Part shown: positions 20,297 through 31,401 of the stretch, one piece after another | How positions within the stretch are numbered: position 1 is the stretch's first letter | Layout: every line of letters starts with the position of its first letter | DNA from: Gamarada debralockiae | Lineage: Eukaryota; Ascomycota; Leotiomycetes; Helotiales; Hyphodiscaceae | Length of the DNA: 64,000 nucleotides | Direction of reading: 5' to 3' | Assembly: GCA_002803225.1 (NCBI GenBank) | Contig: NXFV01000640.1 | Span: forward strand, 1 to 64,000 | Made by a program: the position numbers and the translations under genes | Notes under the pieces: model-generated | Told to the model about the DNA's origin: nothing | Database searches by the model: none | The model's input: the letters and a program-made list of their open reading frames with translations, nothing else

Positions 20297-21760
20297 TTGA
20301 CCAATTCCAGGATCGGAGCGCGCACTGTGAACCAGCCTCACGGTACTCCAATTGTCTCAGTCGACGAGGACTCATTTGTCGTGATTGAGCAGCACCTTGG
20401 ATTGCCATGGGAGTTCCTAACCATCATCCTCCGCGATCACACGATACGTGCGATTAATTTCTCGATCACTGGCACTAGAAAACAGAATCTACGAGGGCTC
20501 ATCTTCAAGCTACCATTCTACTGCCCTAGTATTTCCAGGAGTGCAGACTGCAGTCCAAAACCGGGCCTGAAAAATTGCATGTAGTCCAGCTTTGATGTAC
20601 TCGCCCACACAAAATATGTAATATCTTGCAATATATTTCCAATCTGGCAATAGAATAATGGGTTTTGTCAAGTCTTGGCAATGTAGTCTGTGAAAAAGCT
20701 GCACTACTGGAAACACTGTGTAACCGCCCGATCTATTACCAACTGGCGATCGGCTATAATCGGGAAACCAACGTCACACATGCGATGATCCTCGCCGAAC
20801 CAGAAGAAACCCTTTCTCCACTGCTGACTCGCCTTAAAAACAGAAGGGAGTCCTCTGTTCAAACACTTACTTCAATTCCTGTCTTAGCCGTCGAACTTGA
20901 GATTGAAAACATCAATACCCGTCTCCACGCCTCAGACCATGAGATCAACGATCTCGAAGAGTCCATGGGCCAGCATGAATACGAGAACACGCCAAGGAGG
21001 AACCCACTGGACATTGATTTTACAACCACCACGCGAAAATTGAATTTCATAAACAAGAGGGTGGATGTGGACACCTTCAACCTTGGATGCGTTCTTATGG
21101 TTCTGAAGGCAGTCAAGTTGTGGGGAAATGAGAATTGGAAAAAGAGCATGGACAAAGAGGATGAAGAAACGGACTCGGCGATGAAGAAGAAGAAGATATG
21201 TAACATTACTCATTCGTGCCGCTCGCTCCTGTTGCTGGCAGAATACGTGGAGAAGCGGATGAAGACACTCATCCAAGTGGTCCGTTGTCCTTCTAGGATG
21301 CCCTTGAGTTAGTGACTAAAAAGGGATGCAGGTTTACCAATTCATGGCATAGAAAGATGCAACAGTCAATATTTCACTGGCCAAAGCTCAAAGACAATTG
21401 CAGAAGCAAGCAAGAAAGACAGCGCTGTCATGCGCACTATCGCAATTGAAAGCAAGAAGGATAGTTCAGCTATGAAGACGATTGCGATTTTGGGCATGTT
21501 CTCCCTGCCGGGCACATTCTCATCACTGTAAGTGCAGACACTTAATTCTGCAAGAGCATTCAGAAGACTAATAAGTAAAGCAGGCCATTTTCGCGATGCC
21601 AGTTTTTGATTGGGATGGGATTGGTCCACCGACTGTCAAGGCTGGCTTCAGGTACTACTAGGCAGTCACAGCACCTTTGACGATTGTAGTGCTGCTGTCA
21701 TGGGCTCTGGCAATGCTGTTCCCGTGGAGGTCTTGGTTCGCAAGGCGTTCTAGAAGGTCG
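20297..21760 (+). pseudogene. Broken CorA-like two-helix membrane protein gene
   Basis: Conserved stretches appear in order: LPWEFLTIILRDHTIRAINF (from about 20399), INDLEESMGQHEYENTPR, NPLDIDFTTTTRKLNFINKR, then after a 52-nt GTCCGT...GCAG intron VYQFMA, and further on IAEASKKDSAVMRTIA, FSLPGTFSSL and AMPVFDWDG with a final hydrophobic helix APLTIVVLLSWALAMLF. This is the layout of a large uncharacterised fungal CorA-like family. Lesions are TAG for Gln after VYQFMA, a frameshift before SKTIAEASKK, TAG for Trp after GFRYY, and imperfect joins around 20590-20700 and 21528. The TAGs are RIP-type transitions. Function of intact homologues is unknown. Confidence 0.65.
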
Positions 21761-22158
21761 ACCCTTAACATGCGGGTATTCGAGCCTGAGCGCTAAGAAA
21801 GAGACGGGACGGTGAACTTTCGGACTTCAGTAACTTATAAAAATCTCAGCAGCAGGCGTCCAAATAGCAACAGACCAAGCTTCGGACTTGTAGTAACTCA
21901 GTAGAGTAGGAAATGGGAGATGGCTTAGGATAGAAATGGAGGTAGTTGGACCTCAAATGAAATCGCAAATTGATGGAGATGCCAAATTCTGTATCCAGGC
22001 CCAAACGCCTTGCGCTCAGTTAGAAAGGTATTTCGCTGCATATACCTTCATATGTACCTATGTGACCCATCCTTTCATAACTCCCAACTCCATGCAATGC
22101 CAACCTCTCATCCCTCCATTTCATGCTCTTCCTTGTGTCGCATCCAGGTCCAACTAAG
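21761..22158. other. Intergenic, nothing recognised
   Basis: Space between two convergent pseudogenes. No gene, RNA or repeat supported. Confidence 0.4.
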
Positions 22159-23150
22159 TCACCAGTTGAGAGCCCATTCATTCTCCTTCAAGAACTCATC
22201 GCAGGCAGCCTCCAATGCCAGATTCGGTCTCAAATCCTCCATTCTTAACGGTTCTCTCGTCAACGGATCGTGGAACTCCGTTTCAGATGCTCTATAATCG
22301 AGGATCGATCATAGGATTGCCCCGCCTTGGTCTGCATTACTCCATCAGCATGCACTCCTATCTGCCCGTTACAGAAAGGAGAACTTACCATCACAGGATC
22401 AAGCATAACTGCAAAACTAATATCATCCATGCACCAATCCGGAACCCTCCTCCTCTTCCCCTTTGCTCCCATCATGCCCACCAACTCAAACGTATGCCTC
22501 AACTCTTCAATCTTCCCCGCATATTGCCTCTCGATACCAGCCCGAACTTCCTCCTCCATCATGATGCCATTCGGCGCAGTATTTTGCTCAATCGCTTCCT
22601 TCATAGCCCATTTCTCCTCCTTCATCAACTCATTTAACAGCCCTGGCATAGTTTTTAGGCGTGCTTCTTCCTTCTCCTCCCACCACTCCTTTTTACAGCG
22701 AAGCACGAGCACTGTGATGGTGCCGATACTGGAACCGCCTTTTTCGCCCCGGTGGATCTCTTCTACACAGAATTTATGTGCTTGTTTTGAGGATTCGAGC
22801 GCTTCGGCCGTTTGGTGCAATGCGATTTGTGCTTATGCGAGGTGGTAGTAATTTTCATGTTCCCCGGGAGTAGTTTGATTGAGGTGAAGGTATCGTCGAT
22901 TACTCTGGCGTAGAGATGCAGGCGGAGGTGAGTGTGCGGTTTCTGTAGAGGAGAGGGTTCGTGGGATTGTAGTTGATGCTGTGGGATGTTAGTTAATGTG
23001 GTAGAGGGGAGGAGTGGGGGAAGGAAGAGCACAAACCCTTTTGTGTACAATGCCTCCGCAACCACCGTAATCGCTTGCCTGGAAGCATTTGTTGCCTTTT
23101 TCTTTGCATTCTAATGTCTTTGCTGGGTCGGTGGGAAAATCGCCTGCCAT
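22159..23150 (-). pseudogene. Broken CHIP/STUB1-type TPR and U-box ubiquitin ligase gene
   Basis: CHIP ligases bind Hsp70/Hsp90 tails by an N-terminal TPR and ubiquitinate clients by a C-terminal U-box. Here the start (ATG 23150) gives KEKGNKCFQASDYGG, a one-base insertion (about 23060) shifts into AEALYTKG, and then follow a GTTTGT...ACAG intron, NYNPTNPLLYRNR, and IALHQTAEALESSKQAHK. The U-box VPDWCMDDISFAVMLDPVM is followed by a GTAAGT...GCAG intron (stopless) and QSYDRSSIIEHLKRSST. A missing G near 22268 then shifts into TREPLRMEDLRPN, ending ENEWALNW-stop at 22159. A TAA replaces CAA at YHLA-stop-AQIAL. At least three lesions make it non-functional, yet every domain remains readable. Confidence 0.8.
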
Positions 23151-24068
23151 CTTGCTTTGCTGCCTGCTCGTTTGGCACGAGTTGTAGGAGTTTGTAGGTG
23201 GGAGTCTAATTTTGTCCCAAGGGAGGGGAGGGATGGGTGTTTAAGTCGTCTCTGGGATGGAAGTCAGGAGTGGTACCTGATCAACAAATTTCGTAGTTCC
23301 GATGATCTTTGTGCAGAGCACAAGGAAGAAGGCGTCACGAGATTGTTTGTTGTCGTGTCTTTGGCGGGCCAATTGCTCAGCTCAGCCTTGTCTCAGGGTC
23401 GCCGATGTCCGCGAATGCTGTAATACCTCGGTCGCAGGATAGGAGCCCTCTTTGAAGAGAGCAGTCAAGATGCTGGATGAAAAAGGCAATTAGATATTAT
23501 TATTCAAGGAGCGCAAAGTCATGAGTCAAGGAATTTGACAGAGATCATGATGGTGTCAGCCTTGTTGAGCCCAGAAACGGTCGACAGAGGAGACGGCTAA
23601 GTTATATATCCATCCCCTTCACAGCTTTAACAACATCTGCAGCTCTGCAAATAAAATATCTTTCTCTACGAAGTATACGAAAAATTAAGGTGGCCTTTTT
23701 GGCACCTCAGCGTGCCACCCCATCTACGTCCAATATTGAGAAAAGGAAATAGGACCCAACCGTCACCAGCCTTGCATAACGCGAGAGGGGGATGATTGGC
23801 GGCAGTTTTGGATGCAGGGGACGGAGTAAGCTTAATATAGTGGGTTGGTTACATAGACGATTATTGATTCAGTCGCCCCCCGCGCCTGAATCCTTCTCAC
23901 TAACCCATATATAGCATTCTGCCGGGTAGTTCTATTCGTATGACGCTTCGGATGAGTTGACGGACTTGCCTATGGAGGTGCGGAAAGATCCATGGTAAAA
24001 TGAGTCTTGATACAGTCGAAATAGCTTGCAAAATGATTGATTGATATATTGAGCAGTAAAACTAAATA
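23151..24068. other. Intergenic, AT-rich in part
   Basis: No supportable gene. 23685-23730 contains GGTGGCCTTTTTGGCACC-like self-complementary sequence. Otherwise nothing recognised. Confidence 0.4.
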
Positions 24069-24659
24069 ACGTCCGTCCCTACGTGGCGAAAAACCCTGCG
24101 TGCCGAAACGACATCATGTTTTGGGGGTCTCAAATTTCTACCACGCGAGTATATAAATCTATAGTTAGTGTGCTGTTGTTCTTCAGCTATTTCTCTATAA
24201 GGATTCGGTTCGTAGTAAGAAAATACCGTAGTTGTGGCCATGCTATCGATCATCCTGTCGACGGGGTTGAAAGCCTCTTCGGCTATTCCCCCCTGCTCTA
24301 TCATGACTATCGGCCTCTCTCCGAGTTTCGGGGCCACGGCACGAAGGTGCTATCAAGAAAGAATATGACTCCAAGTTTTGAAGACTCAGAGCACAAGGAA
24401 ACCTGCGTGCCGAGTTTATCCGGACAAAGGGGGAAGCACAAACGCCAAGCGAATTTACCGCGCTTATATAATGTTGTATTAACAGGCACGCTAGCCGTAT
24501 TATGTTGTACATTATACCAAATTTATATAAAGTATAGCGTTCTTCTAGAAATTTCTATAAGCAGCCACATGCCTACTTTCGCTCTGCCTTACTACTACTC
24601 AATCTTCTTCAGACTTCTAACCCAGATATGAACCGCATCACACTGTTCAGCACCTTTGT

Positions 24660-24820
24660 TGGTTGGAATTGCCTAATCAGGTATAGCCTGTATTTACCCC
24701 TCTTTTGTGATATAAGAGAGCTCTGCCCCTCCTTGTATTTCAGCTCCTTAGATATCAGCTAGGTCTAGAAATGCCACTATATTTCGCCCCCAAAATACAG
24801 CTCAACTGACAACCTTCCAC
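24660..24820 (+). repeat. Promoter-like dispersed repeat, copy 2
   Basis: Partner of 20050-20205 (same box order, about 75% identity). It starts GTATAGCCTGTATTTACC, has TGATATAAGAG as a TATA-like element and ends at CAACTGACAA, about 170 bp upstream of the HET start codon at 24986, so it may supply that gene's promoter. Confidence 0.55.
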
Positions 24821-24985
24821 TCTCAGAAACTTAAGGCGGGAAGCCCAATCACAATTCGGAATTCGAACCCGGCCAAGCGTAGCTTAATCTGATAAGCGGA
24901 AACGGCTCAGAAATCGTACAGCGTCACCTAGCACTAGGTGCGCATTTCCCGGTCAGAGAATAGGTGCTGAGAAGATCACTCAAAG

Positions 24986-27112
24986 ATGGACCCCAGCGAA
25001 CGGTACATGGACCAAATGATATGCGGAACAGAGACTCGGGGAGAGTCAAATAGACTAGAGTCGTCTTCTGGGCGACAACCAGGGTTTGGGACTTTAAGCC
25101 TTGCTTATGAGTACTCACCCTTAAGCAGTGAGGAAAACGCAATTCGGCTGCTTCGAATCAAACCTGGAGATGTCGGCGATCCCATTCATTGCAATGTGGA
25201 GGAGATATCCCTTGACAGACCTATTGAGTACTTTGCATTGTCGTACGCCTGGGGACGTTCCCTTCGTTCACACATTATTTGGCTTGATGGAAAGCTATTC
25301 ACCGTTGGGGACAACCTCTTTTCCGCTCTACATCATCTCCGAGACGAATCTAAAGAACTGGCACTTTGGATTGACGCCATCTGCATCAACCAAAATGACA
25401 GAGCGGAACGATCTACACAGATAATGATCATGTCCAACATTTACGGCAAGGCTTCGAGTGTTATTGTTTGGCTCGGGCCGGGGGATCACCACAGTCGATT
25501 AGCTTTTGAGTGGATTGAAAAGACTACAACGGAGCTTAGAGACCTCTTGAGTGACCTCCCTAAGGACGGAATAACGTCTGATAATCAAAGCGACGACACC
25601 GTACTCGAATACGACTTTACGCTGTCTCGAGCAGAAACTGCTGCTTTGATAAACACGTTTGGGATGCAAGCGGACGGCCACATGAACAGTATCTTTGGAG
25701 AGTCAACAATAGAGGGTAGAGGCTGGTGGCACAGAAAGTGGGTCATCCAGGAAGTCTATCATGCAAAAAAAGTCGACCTTCGATGTGGCTACTTACAGTG
25801 CGATTGGGAATTTCTTGGAGGTTTTGCGCTAATTATCGTGGAATGGGCTGACAAATTACTCGATTCGCCCAACACTAAGGGGATGAGTGATATAATCTGG
25901 GCAAAATATGCATTCGGCGCAGTTGGTCCACTTAGTTCTTTAACTAGCAAGTCTCCATCAACCATACCGACACTGTCTTTAGAGGAGGCTATCCTAGAGT
26001 CGAGGTATTTTGAATCAACGGAGCCTCGAGATCATGTCTACGCTCTGTTGAATATCTGCAGGTTTCCTATCAGAACAGTAACCCCCGATTATACAAAACC
26101 GGTTCAAACCGTCTTTGCGGATGCTGCTAAGGTGATAATCTCAGAGTCTTTGAATTTGGATATTCTCTGCAGAGCTCAAGGTAAACGGTCCTATTCGGGA
26201 TCTCAGATTGAGTTCGATGAAGAGATTCACCCCTCCTGGAGCCCTAATTTCACACTGATGTTTGTTAACACATTCGAGTTACACGTCGTTCAGCCACGGC
26301 TCTACTGTGCTTCAGGTAATAGGTCTTTGATGAACGACTGGGCAGACTTAGGAAAGGAGGATATTCTGCGGCTTCGTGGGATTCTCTGTGATGTCGTCAC
26401 AACAGTTACCACTCAGATCCCCATGGCTCCCAGGGAGAGCTTCATGGACGAATTTTTAAGTTGGGAAGAATCGCACCTGAAGCCAAACATATTTCCTGGC
26501 TATCATTCCCAGAATGATGCTACGGAAGAAGCCTACCTGCGACTCCTCTTGTGGGATTCGATACCAGTTCCAGAGAGAACGCAAAGAGTTGTCCGACGCA
26601 GAATTATGACCGAGGAGCTCGCAAAATATAAATATGCCTGGGCTCAGCGATGGGAAACTAGAGACAAAATAGCCAGAGAGAAGCTTCCCCCGCTTGCAGA
26701 CCACTCGGGGATGATGCTAGAATGGCAAATGAGACTGCAGATAATGTTCGAGGCCTTAAGGACGTTCAGCCGAGGATATTGGTCCTTCTGTTTGACGAGG
26801 AAAGGGTATATGGGGTGGGTTCCGTACGACACTAAAGTGGGGGACTTGGTATCTGTTTTGTATGGCTCAAGTGTCCCATTTGTACTTCGCCCATACCTCC
26901 CACCGGCCCCTGCAAAGAGCAATGCCGCACCTGAAAACCTTGGACCTAGATGCTTTACACTAATTGGGACGTCATACCTTCAAGGGATAAGTAAGTACAG
27001 TTTGTGATACTTTCAAGTATTGCGACACTAACTCAACTTTACAGTGGATGGCGAGTTAGTCGAAGCCGTTCAGCGAAAGGAGTCTTTTGAAGAAACTATA
27101 CATCTCTATTAG
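24986..27112 (+). CDS. HET-domain protein
   Basis: Two exons (24986-26990, 27045-27112; 54-nt GTAAGT...ACAG intron with a CTAAC branch), 690 aa ending GELVEAVQRKESFEETIHLY. The lead-in AIRLLRIKPGD ... IHCNVEEISLD is followed directly by the HET core at about 81-265: EYFALSYAWGRS, LWIDAICINQNDRAERSTQI, MSNIYGKASSVIVWLGPGD, WWHRKWVIQEVYHAKKV. Then come DHVYALLNI, VTPDYTKPVQTVFADAAK, and a C-terminal GDLVSVLYGSSVPFVLRP ... FTLIGTSYLQGIMDGE block usual for this HET class. No membrane helix. It is the only intact gene inside the inverted-repeat-bounded segment and has a repeat-derived candidate promoter. Predicted role: trigger of incompatibility-type cell death. Confidence 0.88.
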
Positions 27113-27244
27113 CATTGTAACAGGCGGCTACACTTCAAATGGAATAAATATCCTGGCAGTACACCAGGGAAATAAGACCGATCTCTCGCGATCTCGAGGG
27201 GGCAAGCGACGTCGCGCAATAAGGCAAACCAGGTTGAGCAGAAA

Positions 27245-27370
27245 AAAGATGGGTTCAAAGCTCGGTACGACGAGACCGTCAAGATCTGGGACGCGGCTAC
27301 TGGCTCGCAGCAGACTATCGCAGTCGACAGCTACGTCTCGACTTTATTTGACGAGTTGGGGAGGACGTTG
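27245..27370 (+). pseudogene. Scrap of an NLR-type WD40 repeat
   Basis: The frame starting at about 27266 reads YDETVKIWDAATGSQQTIAV, then DSYVSTLFDELGRTLN and a stop. This is one WD40 blade and the start of the following linker in the style of fungal NACHT-WD40 (HET-E/HNWD-like) proteins. Nothing upstream or downstream extends it. It sits 130 bp after the HET gene. Confidence 0.7.
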
Positions 27371-28025
27371 AATTGAGGCTGGCGCAATCAACTGAGCGGC
27401 AGCCTCATGGCGATGGCATAACAGTAAGCGCGCAGCGCTAGGGCTCACCGCAGGAATTCATAGCTGGGCTAGGATATTCGAAATTTACGATTTGTTCTTG
27501 TGGCTAGCTAAGGGAGCATCTCAGGCAACAGCAGGCTTGGCAAATGATTATATAAGCGAGATTACATCGTACTACAGTATTTACCGTAGCGGGGTTTCTA
27601 GCACTAACCCAAAATCGTTGGTAACTCTGTTAGAAGTACCGATCCCTATCGCGACCTTATATGAATTTGCGTGCCACCGCAGCCACAAGGCTAATAACGA
27701 TTTCCCGTATATTAGTAAGGCTTTAAAGCTCGGGTAAGGCCCATTTATAAGTATTAGGAGTAATAAGAGCTCGATGGTTGAGCTATAGTAAAGAATCTCT
27801 GTTATACTATCAAGGTAGACTTCCCGCAAATCAGGCGCGAGGGCGACGTTGTGAACGTAATTTTCTAGTAAGAGGGGTTAAGAGTGTTTAGAAGAAGCTA
27901 GGGAACACGACTTGTATATAAAAATTTAATAGTAGCGATGTGTGTACTGATTTTGAGATGCTTAAAGTCAAAGTACCTATTATTTTTTTCGGCACGGTGG
28001 GTTTTTCGGCACGCAGGATAGACGT

Positions 28026-28251
28026 TAGTAATGGGCTAAACTGATGCTGAAGAAGGATGACTAAGGGACGCGTTGGGCACGTCTTTGCCACAGCAACTTA
28101 CGCTAAGCGAATGCGATCATCGCCTAGGAGACGAAGGAAGCGGATGAATAGAAGCCGAGAATAAATTTTGGCGGCGAAGGTGAACGGTATTACATGGTCT
28201 AGAACTAGTGACGATTCAGGGGGGGTTACTCGACATCCACAAACTTCCTCT
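28026..28251. other. Intergenic, nothing recognised
   Basis: Flank between the inverted-repeat terminus and the protease-tail duplicate. Confidence 0.3.
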
Positions 28252-28730
28252 TAACTACCAGTTGTAGACAAGGTTATCATGGTTCTCAAGGAGACTGAGT
28301 CGTTTCACTTCGTCCACTTCATATAATCGTCAAGAATCGCCGCACCGAGTTGGAAGATTAAAATCGTAACTCATTTCATTATGTTTTCTATGACTCTTGA
28401 GAGTTCATTTTACTAGTGTCATGATACAACTAAATGCAGTATATACTTATGGATCCAATTTCTACTTTCAATCTTCCAAGACCGTCACCAACTCCTTATG
28501 CAAGGAACCAACCTCCACCAAGAACCGCAAACACACTAGAAAGACTGAAGACTATCAACGCCGTCACATCGAATACAGGGACCGATCCAACCGCAGCACT
28601 CTTGCTGGGAGAGCTAGTCGATGAGCCCGTCCCTGTAGCAGTCGAGCCAGTGCTGCTCTTGGTAATGGCGGTAGCCTTTCCAGTCACTCCACTCGTCGCC
28701 GTATGTTCACCTCCAACTGGCAATCCGCCA
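28252..28730 (-). pseudogene. Truncated duplicate of an aspartic-protease 3' end
   Basis: About 480 bp, roughly 88-90% identical to 31131-31623, covering 3' UTR and the last codons of the GPI-anchored protease. On the minus strand it still reads GKATAITKSSTGSTATGTGS to FAVLGGGWFLA-stop (28496), so the Ser/Thr stalk and GPI-signal helix remain in frame. Homology stops at 28731, removing all of the catalytic domain. Confidence 0.85.
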
Positions 28731-28969
28731 TACTCTTTTAACTTTCAATCTCTCTTCCCTCGAGGGATTCATCCTAAGCTATGCCTATCTAGGCCTAGCC
28801 TCTTGTACATGTTACAGTCCTCTAAAAAGCTCTCTTCTCCTCTTCAAGCCTTTCAACGATATCCAACCCAATTATCATCACACCGAAAACTGATACCCGA
28901 CCAACGCAATACAATACAGCGATACAAACATATCACTACCACTCTCCCAGGCCGTTCGCGCAAAGCAAA

Positions 28970-30429
28970 ATGGGTCTCCTTGACCTTCCAGAAGAACTCC
29001 TCCACAAAGTCCTGCTCTACGCCGTTGTTTCCCGTGGCACTACGAGAGCACTTAGACTGAAGCTCGTCTGCAGTAGGTACAAGTTCTCATAAAGCCCGAG
29101 CCTTGCTGATAGTGACTAGAACAATTCTACAACTACCTCCAGCCTGCTCTATTCGAGTCGCGACTGCTCGATGAGTTTGCACGCGAGGAACGATACAGCA
29201 ACCTCAGGCTCATGGAGCTTTGGTATATTCGAAAGCACTACAGCGCTGATCAACTTTGGCAATCATATCTCACGTATCGGGTTCAAAATGAGAAAGACCC
29301 AAAAGTCGGCCGCTTCGTCGAGATACGTCAGGTAGCAGAGGAGCTTTGCCGTCAGACGGAAGCCGAATATGAGGCAACGGTCGATGGCCTCTGCTGGCTC
29401 GCGCTAGAGCGAGGAGCATGCTATCCGGGTTATAAGGAAGGCTGGAAAAGCTCAAGTAATCGACCTGATGAAGAGCCAAACCCAGGCCTGAATCTCTTAA
29501 GCGCAGCGGCTTACTTTGGTTACACGCCCTTGGTCAGGCAATTGCTTTCGGATGGCCACTGTCCAACTGCAGACAACGATCTTTTCCCTTCACCTATGCA
29601 GCTCGCCGCGTGGGCTGGCAATGCTGATATATTGAGGCTTTTTCAGGAGCACTTACCCGAATTTGAAGAGATCCCACCTCGTTGGCAGTTCGACGATAAG
29701 ACCTGGCGAGGTAAGCACGGACCTAGTTCTGTAAAGGGAGCTGCACTCCGTGGAGATATGGATATGGTCCGTCTGGCGGTATATCCACCTTCACGATCCA
29801 CTCCTGATAATACGGATTTTGCTAGCCAGCCATTCGGACATGTCGACCCAGAATCTAAGCCAGGCTCAGATCTCCATGCTGCTCTCTATTGCGCCAAGAC
29901 ATTGGAAGCGTTTAAATACATTGACGCCTTCTTCAAACAGTCAATCCTTCTATCCGATACCTCACTAATCTTGGCGCACTATGCAGAGTTAGGTAACGTG
30001 GAAATCGTACGATATCTCCTCGATGCAGGCGCCGATATTCACGGAGGAAAATCAACTAATCGCAACCCGCTGGTGATCGCGGCCCGATACTGTCAGGAGG
30101 ATGTTGTCAATCTGCTTCTAGAGCGTGGCGCCGATCCTAACAATCGAGACATGCAACAGCGCGGCTCACCGCTGTGTGCTGCCGCCTCCGCGGGCAGTAT
30201 GGCCATTGCACAGAAACTTATTGATCACGGCGCAAATGCTAGTGAGGACGGCTGGTGGCCGCTCAGCCACGCTGTCCGGCTTGAACATACTGCTATGGTA
30301 GAGTTGCTACTGGAGCGTAGAGTTAGCAGTGCAGATTCTCGGTCATATGTATTAGGACAGGCATTGGAGAACGGTTTAGAGTCCATGGCCGAACTTCTGC
30401 AGCAACGGGGTGTAAGCCCGCTGTCGTAA
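28970..30429 (+). CDS. F-box-like and ankyrin-repeat protein
   Basis: Two exons (28970-29072, 29120-30429; 47-nt intron with GTAGGT and ACTAG), 470 aa. The N-terminus GLLDLPEELLHKVLLYAV ... RLKLVCKQFYNYLQPALF is an F-box-like motif completed by splicing. From about residue 140 to the end are ankyrin units: LNLLSAAAYFGYTPLVRQLL, SPMQLAAWAGNADILRLF, AHYAELGNVEIVRYLLDAGA, NPLVIAARYCQEDVVNLLLE, SPLCAAASAGSMAIAQKLI, WPLSHAVRLEHTAMVELLLE. F-box/ankyrin proteins are usually SCF substrate adaptors; the target is unknown. The gene sits between the truncated and intact protease copies. Confidence 0.82.
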
Positions 30430-31130
30430 AGACCTATTGTACTTGTCGAACAACGAGGAGGGTGTAGTGTTTGAGGACAGACGAAGGAGATGGATGGATG
30501 GGTGTTGGAAAGGGAAGAATTGCAGTATGGGTTTGTTTAGGAACGGCTCGCCGGCATGTTAAGCTAGATAAAAAGAGGTAGAAATGCGTGGGCTTGGATA
30601 TCTAGAGAGAGATGTAGTAGGAGTAGACAAAACAATACCTAGATAGCGTTGTTTTACGGGCTTTATATAGATATCTAGAGATAGATATTTTTTATATTAA
30701 ATATCTTTGTGATGAGCTTTGGTGCAGAGCACCTGCGATCAAGCTAACTACGTCCGATCGAGAGGTTGGAACGGTACTTTCGACCTGCCGAGACTACCCT
30801 ATTAGCCTATGAGCTATAACGAATAAATCGCCAGCTTAAGAAAGGGACGCGAATAGATAGAAGAGGAGCGCCAGCTTAGGAAAGGAGGAGGGGTAATAAA
30901 GGGAGGGCTTGCCGGATTAGAAAAGGTCCGCAAGGGGTAAGAAGCGACCGCTAGATTAAGAAAGGGTTGATGTAAGGGCGCTGCGTCCGTACGAAGGGTA
31001 TATATCAGGACTGTCCTTGCTTAGTTTCGTTCTTCCTTCTCTCCTTAGATTTTCCTCCTTGTAATAATACGAGTTACCTTTGTTGTGGAGCATCGAAGCA
31101 ACCCGTGACAATAGCTAATATTAGCATACT
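30430..31130. repeat. Repeat-rich spacer with an LTR-like end
   Basis: 30825-30965 has several imperfect copies of GCCAGCTTAAGAAAGGG. From about 30967 (TGATGTAAGG) a TATA-like GTATATATCAGG and pyrimidine-rich DNA lead to GCAACCCGTGACA (ends 31110), resembling the 3' part of an LTR. No matching target duplication was found, so this is only a candidate solo-LTR remnant. A small palindrome GCTAATATTAGC follows at 31113-31124. Confidence 0.35.
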
Positions 31131-31401
31131 TAATTACCAGTTGTAGACAAGGCTATCCTGGTTCTCAAGGAGACTTTGAGTCGTTTCACTTCGCTATGCT
31201 AGCTGGCTTTGTTCACTTTATAAAATCGTCAAGAATCACCGCACCGAGTTGGAAGATTAAAATCGTAACTCATTTCATTATGTTTTCTATGACCCTTAAG
31301 AGTTCATTTTATCAGTGTCATTATACAACTAAATGCAATATATTCTTATGGGGTATTTTGATCCAATTTCCACTTTCAATTTCCAAGACCGTCACCAACT
31401 C

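Larger units (their letters stand above)
24069..28025. mobile_element. Putative 3.96-kb TIR element (or inverted-repeat pair) enclosing a HET gene
   Basis: The left end 24069-24110 (ACGTCCGTCCCTACGTGGCG, then AAAAACCCTGCGTGCCGAAA) and the reverse complement of 28025-27985 (ACGTCTATCCTGCGTGCCG, then AAAAACCCACCGTGCCGAAA) match at about 85%. Both are directly flanked outside by TA (24067-24068, 28026-28027), as for Tc1/mariner/pogo insertions. Inside lie the HET gene at 24986, a WD40 scrap and unassigned DNA; I found no recognisable transposase. It may be a decayed element into which other DNA came, or two independent termini. Confidence 0.5.

Noticed and set aside
24083..24631. 182-codon plus-strand frame inside the inverted-repeat element
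   Set aside because: No family resemblance, runs through the terminal repeat itself, and composition changes halfway; not supported as a gene.
24850..24910. B-box-like GGGTTCGAATTC and a GCTTA...TAAGC stem on the minus strand, resembling a tRNA
   Set aside because: The anticodon-type loop has six bases, the T-stem pairs in only four of five positions and no acceptor stem or D-arm can be formed; at most a tRNA-derived scrap.
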